Positions 6,671 through 7,976 of a stretch of 7,976 nt of DNA are shown piece by piece. The notes beneath the pieces are model-generated. The model ran no database searches, had not been told where the DNA came from, and was given only the letters and a program-made list of their open reading frames with translations. The stretch is from the NCBI GenBank assembly GCA_947165105.1, contig CAMUZC010000073.1, forward strand, positions 1 to 7,976, read 5' to 3'. This DNA comes from an uncultured Lachnospiraceae bacterium. GTDB lineage: Bacteria; Bacillota_A; Clostridia; TANB77; CAG-508. How positions within the stretch are numbered: position 1 is the stretch's first letter; every line of letters begins with the position of its first letter. The translations under genes were made by a program, and so were the position numbers.

Positions 6671-7018
6671 ATGGAAGATTGTATTTTTTGTAAGATAATT
6701 AAGGGAGAAATTCCTTCAGAAAAAGTGTATGAAGATGACGAAATATTGGCATTTAAGGATATTAATCCAGCAGCACCAATTCATGTTTTAGTAATACCTA
6801 AGAAACATATTGAATCTTTATTAAAATTAGAAGAAACTGATTATGAATTAGTTGGAAAAATTCAAAAAGTAATTAATAAATTAGCAAAAGATTTAAATAT
6901 CGAAGAAGAAGGATTCAGAGTTATAGTAAACTGTGGAAAAGACGCAGGACAAGAAGTAATGCATTTACATTATCATTTATTGGCAGGAAGAAAATTAGGA
7001 AGTAAAATTGTTGGATAA
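6671..7018 (+). CDS. HIT-family (HinT-like) nucleotide-binding hydrolase
   Basis: This 115-residue cytoplasmic protein is a complete histidine-triad protein. It begins MEDCIFCKIIKGEIPSEKVYE, with the CxxC pair Cys4/Cys7 that with histidines often binds zinc. FKDINPAAPIHVLVIPKKHI follows, and the catalytic triad HLHYHLL (His98, His100, His102) lies near the end, followed by AGRKLG. HinT-type enzymes hydrolyse nucleoside phosphoramidates and aminoacyl-adenylates. AGGAGG 5 bases before the ATG overlaps the alaS stop codon, and the gap is only 9 bases, so it should be translated from the alaS transcript. Co-transcription with alaS fits the known ability of HinT proteins to hydrolyse aminoacyl-AMP leaked by synthetases, though that link is inference here. 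The gene ends with tandem TAA codons. Family assignment is secure; the physiological substrate is not. Confidence 0.93.
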   Translation: MEDCIFCKIIKGEIPSEKVYEDDEILAFKDINPAAPIHVLVIPKKHIESLLKLEETDYELVGKIQKVINKLAKDLNIEEEGFRVIVNCGKDAGQEVMHLHYHLLAGRKLGSKIVG

Positions 7019-7040
7019 TAAATAAAACGGAGGAAAAAAT

Positions 7041-7712
7041 ATGTATAATAAAGTTCTAAGTGGAGTATTAATTGTTCTATTAATTGCAATAATTGGAACA
7101 CTAGGCTATTTAGGATACGGATATTTTACAAAATATAATAACGAAAAAGATGCTGAAAAATATTTAGAAGAAGAATTTGATGCGATGATAGTTGATTTGA
7201 ATCAAAATAAACAAGAAGAGCAAACTCCAGATCAACAGGAAAAGCCAGAGAACAATGCAAATCAAGGAGGGGGAAGCAACTATCAAAATGGTGGTACATC
7301 AAATTCAGGATATTACAAAGGATTTAGGGTCGCTGGAAAACTAGAAATGCCAACAATAGGAAAACAATTTCCAATTTTAGATGAATCTGAAAATGCAAGA
7401 GCAATCGAAATTTCAGTTCTAAAGATTTATGGACCTGACTTAAATACACCAGGAAATGTAGTAATTGCGGGACATAACTATAATAATGGAACGTTTTTCA
7501 GTAGAAACAAAAACTTAAATGTAGGGGATAAGATATATATTACAGATCTTACAGGAAATAGAAAGCAGTATACAATTTTTAATAAATATTATACACCAGA
7601 ATCAGATAATTCATATTTCAATAGACCAACAGATGGTCAAACAGAGGTAACATTGTATACATGCGATGCTACTGGTGCAAATAGATTAATTGTATGTGCT
7701 AGGGCAGATTAA
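7041..7712 (+). CDS. Sortase family transpeptidase
   Basis: Sortases are membrane-anchored cysteine transpeptidases that cut a C-terminal sorting signal on exported proteins and join them to the cell wall or to pilin subunits. The 223-residue protein has one N-terminal membrane segment (about 7-29), so the catalytic part lies outside. An acidic, Gln/Asn/Gly-rich linker (about 35-92) leads to the sortase beta-barrel (about 95-223). The catalytic residues are His145 (VVIAGHNY), Cys208 in TLYTC and Arg215 in NRLIVCA. TLxTC is the usual sortase motif; I cannot fix the class without an alignment, and class D is one possibility. GGAGG 7 bases before the ATG supports the start. The gene lies 22 bases after the HIT gene with no visible promoter or terminator between. 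No LPXTG-like substrate gene is present in the window, so the targets must be encoded elsewhere. Confidence 0.93.
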   Translation: MYNKVLSGVLIVLLIAIIGTLGYLGYGYFTKYNNEKDAEKYLEEEFDAMIVDLNQNKQEEQTPDQQEKPENNANQGGGSNYQNGGTSNSGYYKGFRVAGKLEMPTIGKQFPILDESENARAIEISVLKIYGPDLNTPGNVVIAGHNYNNGTFFSRNKNLNVGDKIYITDLTGNRKQYTIFNKYYTPESDNSYFNRPTDGQTEVTLYTCDATGANRLIVCARAD

Positions 7713-7756
7713 AAGAATAACCATAAAAAATAATAGCAAAAAATTAAACTAAACTA

Positions 7757-7785
7757 TTGACAAAAATATAAAGATGGGGTAAAAT
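7757..7785 (+). promoter_or_regulatory. Sigma-A promoter for the tRNA-His/tRNA-Gln genes
   Basis: A perfect -35 TTGACA (7757-7762) and -10 TAAAAT (7780-7785, five of six) are separated by exactly 17 bases. Transcription should begin near 7792, about 23 bases before tRNA-His. The leader contains a small inverted repeat, ATAAG-TATG-CTTAT (7801-7814), directly before the mature 5' end; RNase P would remove it. I see no terminator hairpin between the sortase stop and this promoter. Confidence 0.85.
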
Positions 7786-7814
7786 TATAAATGCATTGCG
7801 ATAAGTATGCTTAT

Positions 7815-7892
7815 GGTGGATGTAGCTCAGTTGGTTAGAGCGCTGGATTGTGGTCCCAGAGGTCGTGGGTTCGAGACCCATCTTCCACCCCA
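7815..7892 (+). tRNA. tRNA-His (anticodon GTG)
   Basis: A full cloverleaf can be folded. The anticodon GTG (7850-7852) sits in the loop TTGTGGT, the D stem is GCTC/GAGC, the T loop is TTCGAGA and CCA (7890-7892) is encoded. G at 7815 is the extra G-1 and C at 7889 is C73, the identity pair of bacterial tRNA-His. Two non-Watson-Crick positions stand out: T6-T67 in the acceptor stem (7821/7883) and A31-C39 at the loop end of the anticodon stem (7847/7855). Neither prevents folding. Confidence 0.95.
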
Positions 7893-7911
7893 TCAAAATA
7901 ATTTAATACAT

Positions 7912-7976
7912 TGGGCTGTAGCCAAGCGGTAAGGCATCAGACTTTGACTCTGACATGCGCTAGTTCGAATCTAGCC
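7912..7976 (+). tRNA. tRNA-Gln (anticodon TTG), 3' end cut by window
   Basis: The gene begins TGGGCTG and has an anticodon stem TCAGA/TCTGA around loop CTTTGAC, with anticodon TTG at 7944-7946. The T arm CTAGTTCGAATCTAG is present. About ten bases, the rest of the acceptor stem and any CCA, lie beyond the window. It follows tRNA-His by 19 bases and is probably on the same precursor. Confidence 0.93.

Overview
The window looks like chromosomal DNA from an uncultured, low-GC, Gram-positive-type bacterium of the Firmicutes (Clostridia-like, possibly gut-associated). The reasons are the very AT-rich composition, strong GGAGG-type ribosome binding sites, a sortase, an exported SH3b-CAP protein, a CapA-type protein and sigma-A-like promoters. 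The standard bacterial code fits all genes: stops are TAA or TAG, and Trp is TGG. Seven protein genes and two tRNA genes fill nearly all of the window, and no gene-free stretch exceeds 300 bases. I see no insertion sequence, CRISPR array, phage gene or toxin-antitoxin pair.

Left part (1-3390), cell-envelope genes. A minus-strand gene encodes an exported protein with an SH3b domain and a CAP (SCP/PR1-like) domain. It is divergent from a plus-strand pair encoding a membrane-anchored CapA-family metallophosphoesterase-like protein and an unrecognised 354-residue, Lys-rich, probably all-helical protein. The 230-base intergenic region carries a very good sigma-A promoter (TTGAAA-17-TATAAT with extended -10) for the plus-strand pair, plus A7 tracts and a small palindrome.

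Middle (3391-3538). This 148-base gap holds a strong 17-bp hairpin that begins two bases after a possible extended -10 element. It separates the left genes from the next transcription unit.

Right part (3539-7712), a tight co-directional cluster: mtaB (tRNA ms2t6A37 methylthiotransferase), a short alanyl-tRNA synthetase, a HIT-family nucleotide-binding hydrolase and a sortase. The first two act on tRNA and the HIT protein could hydrolyse aminoacyl-AMP by-products. The sortase is functionally unrelated and appears to share the transcript. The alanyl-tRNA synthetase lacks both the beta-barrel subdomain before the editing domain and the whole C-terminal DHHA1/C-Ala region, although its catalytic and editing motifs are intact.

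End (7713-7976). A near-consensus promoter drives tRNA-His(GTG) followed by tRNA-Gln(TTG), which is cut by the window edge.

I did not find a clearly new multi-gene system. The best candidates for something undescribed are the 354-residue helical protein paired with CapA, the promoter-proximal hairpin ahead of mtaB, and the reduced alanyl-tRNA synthetase.
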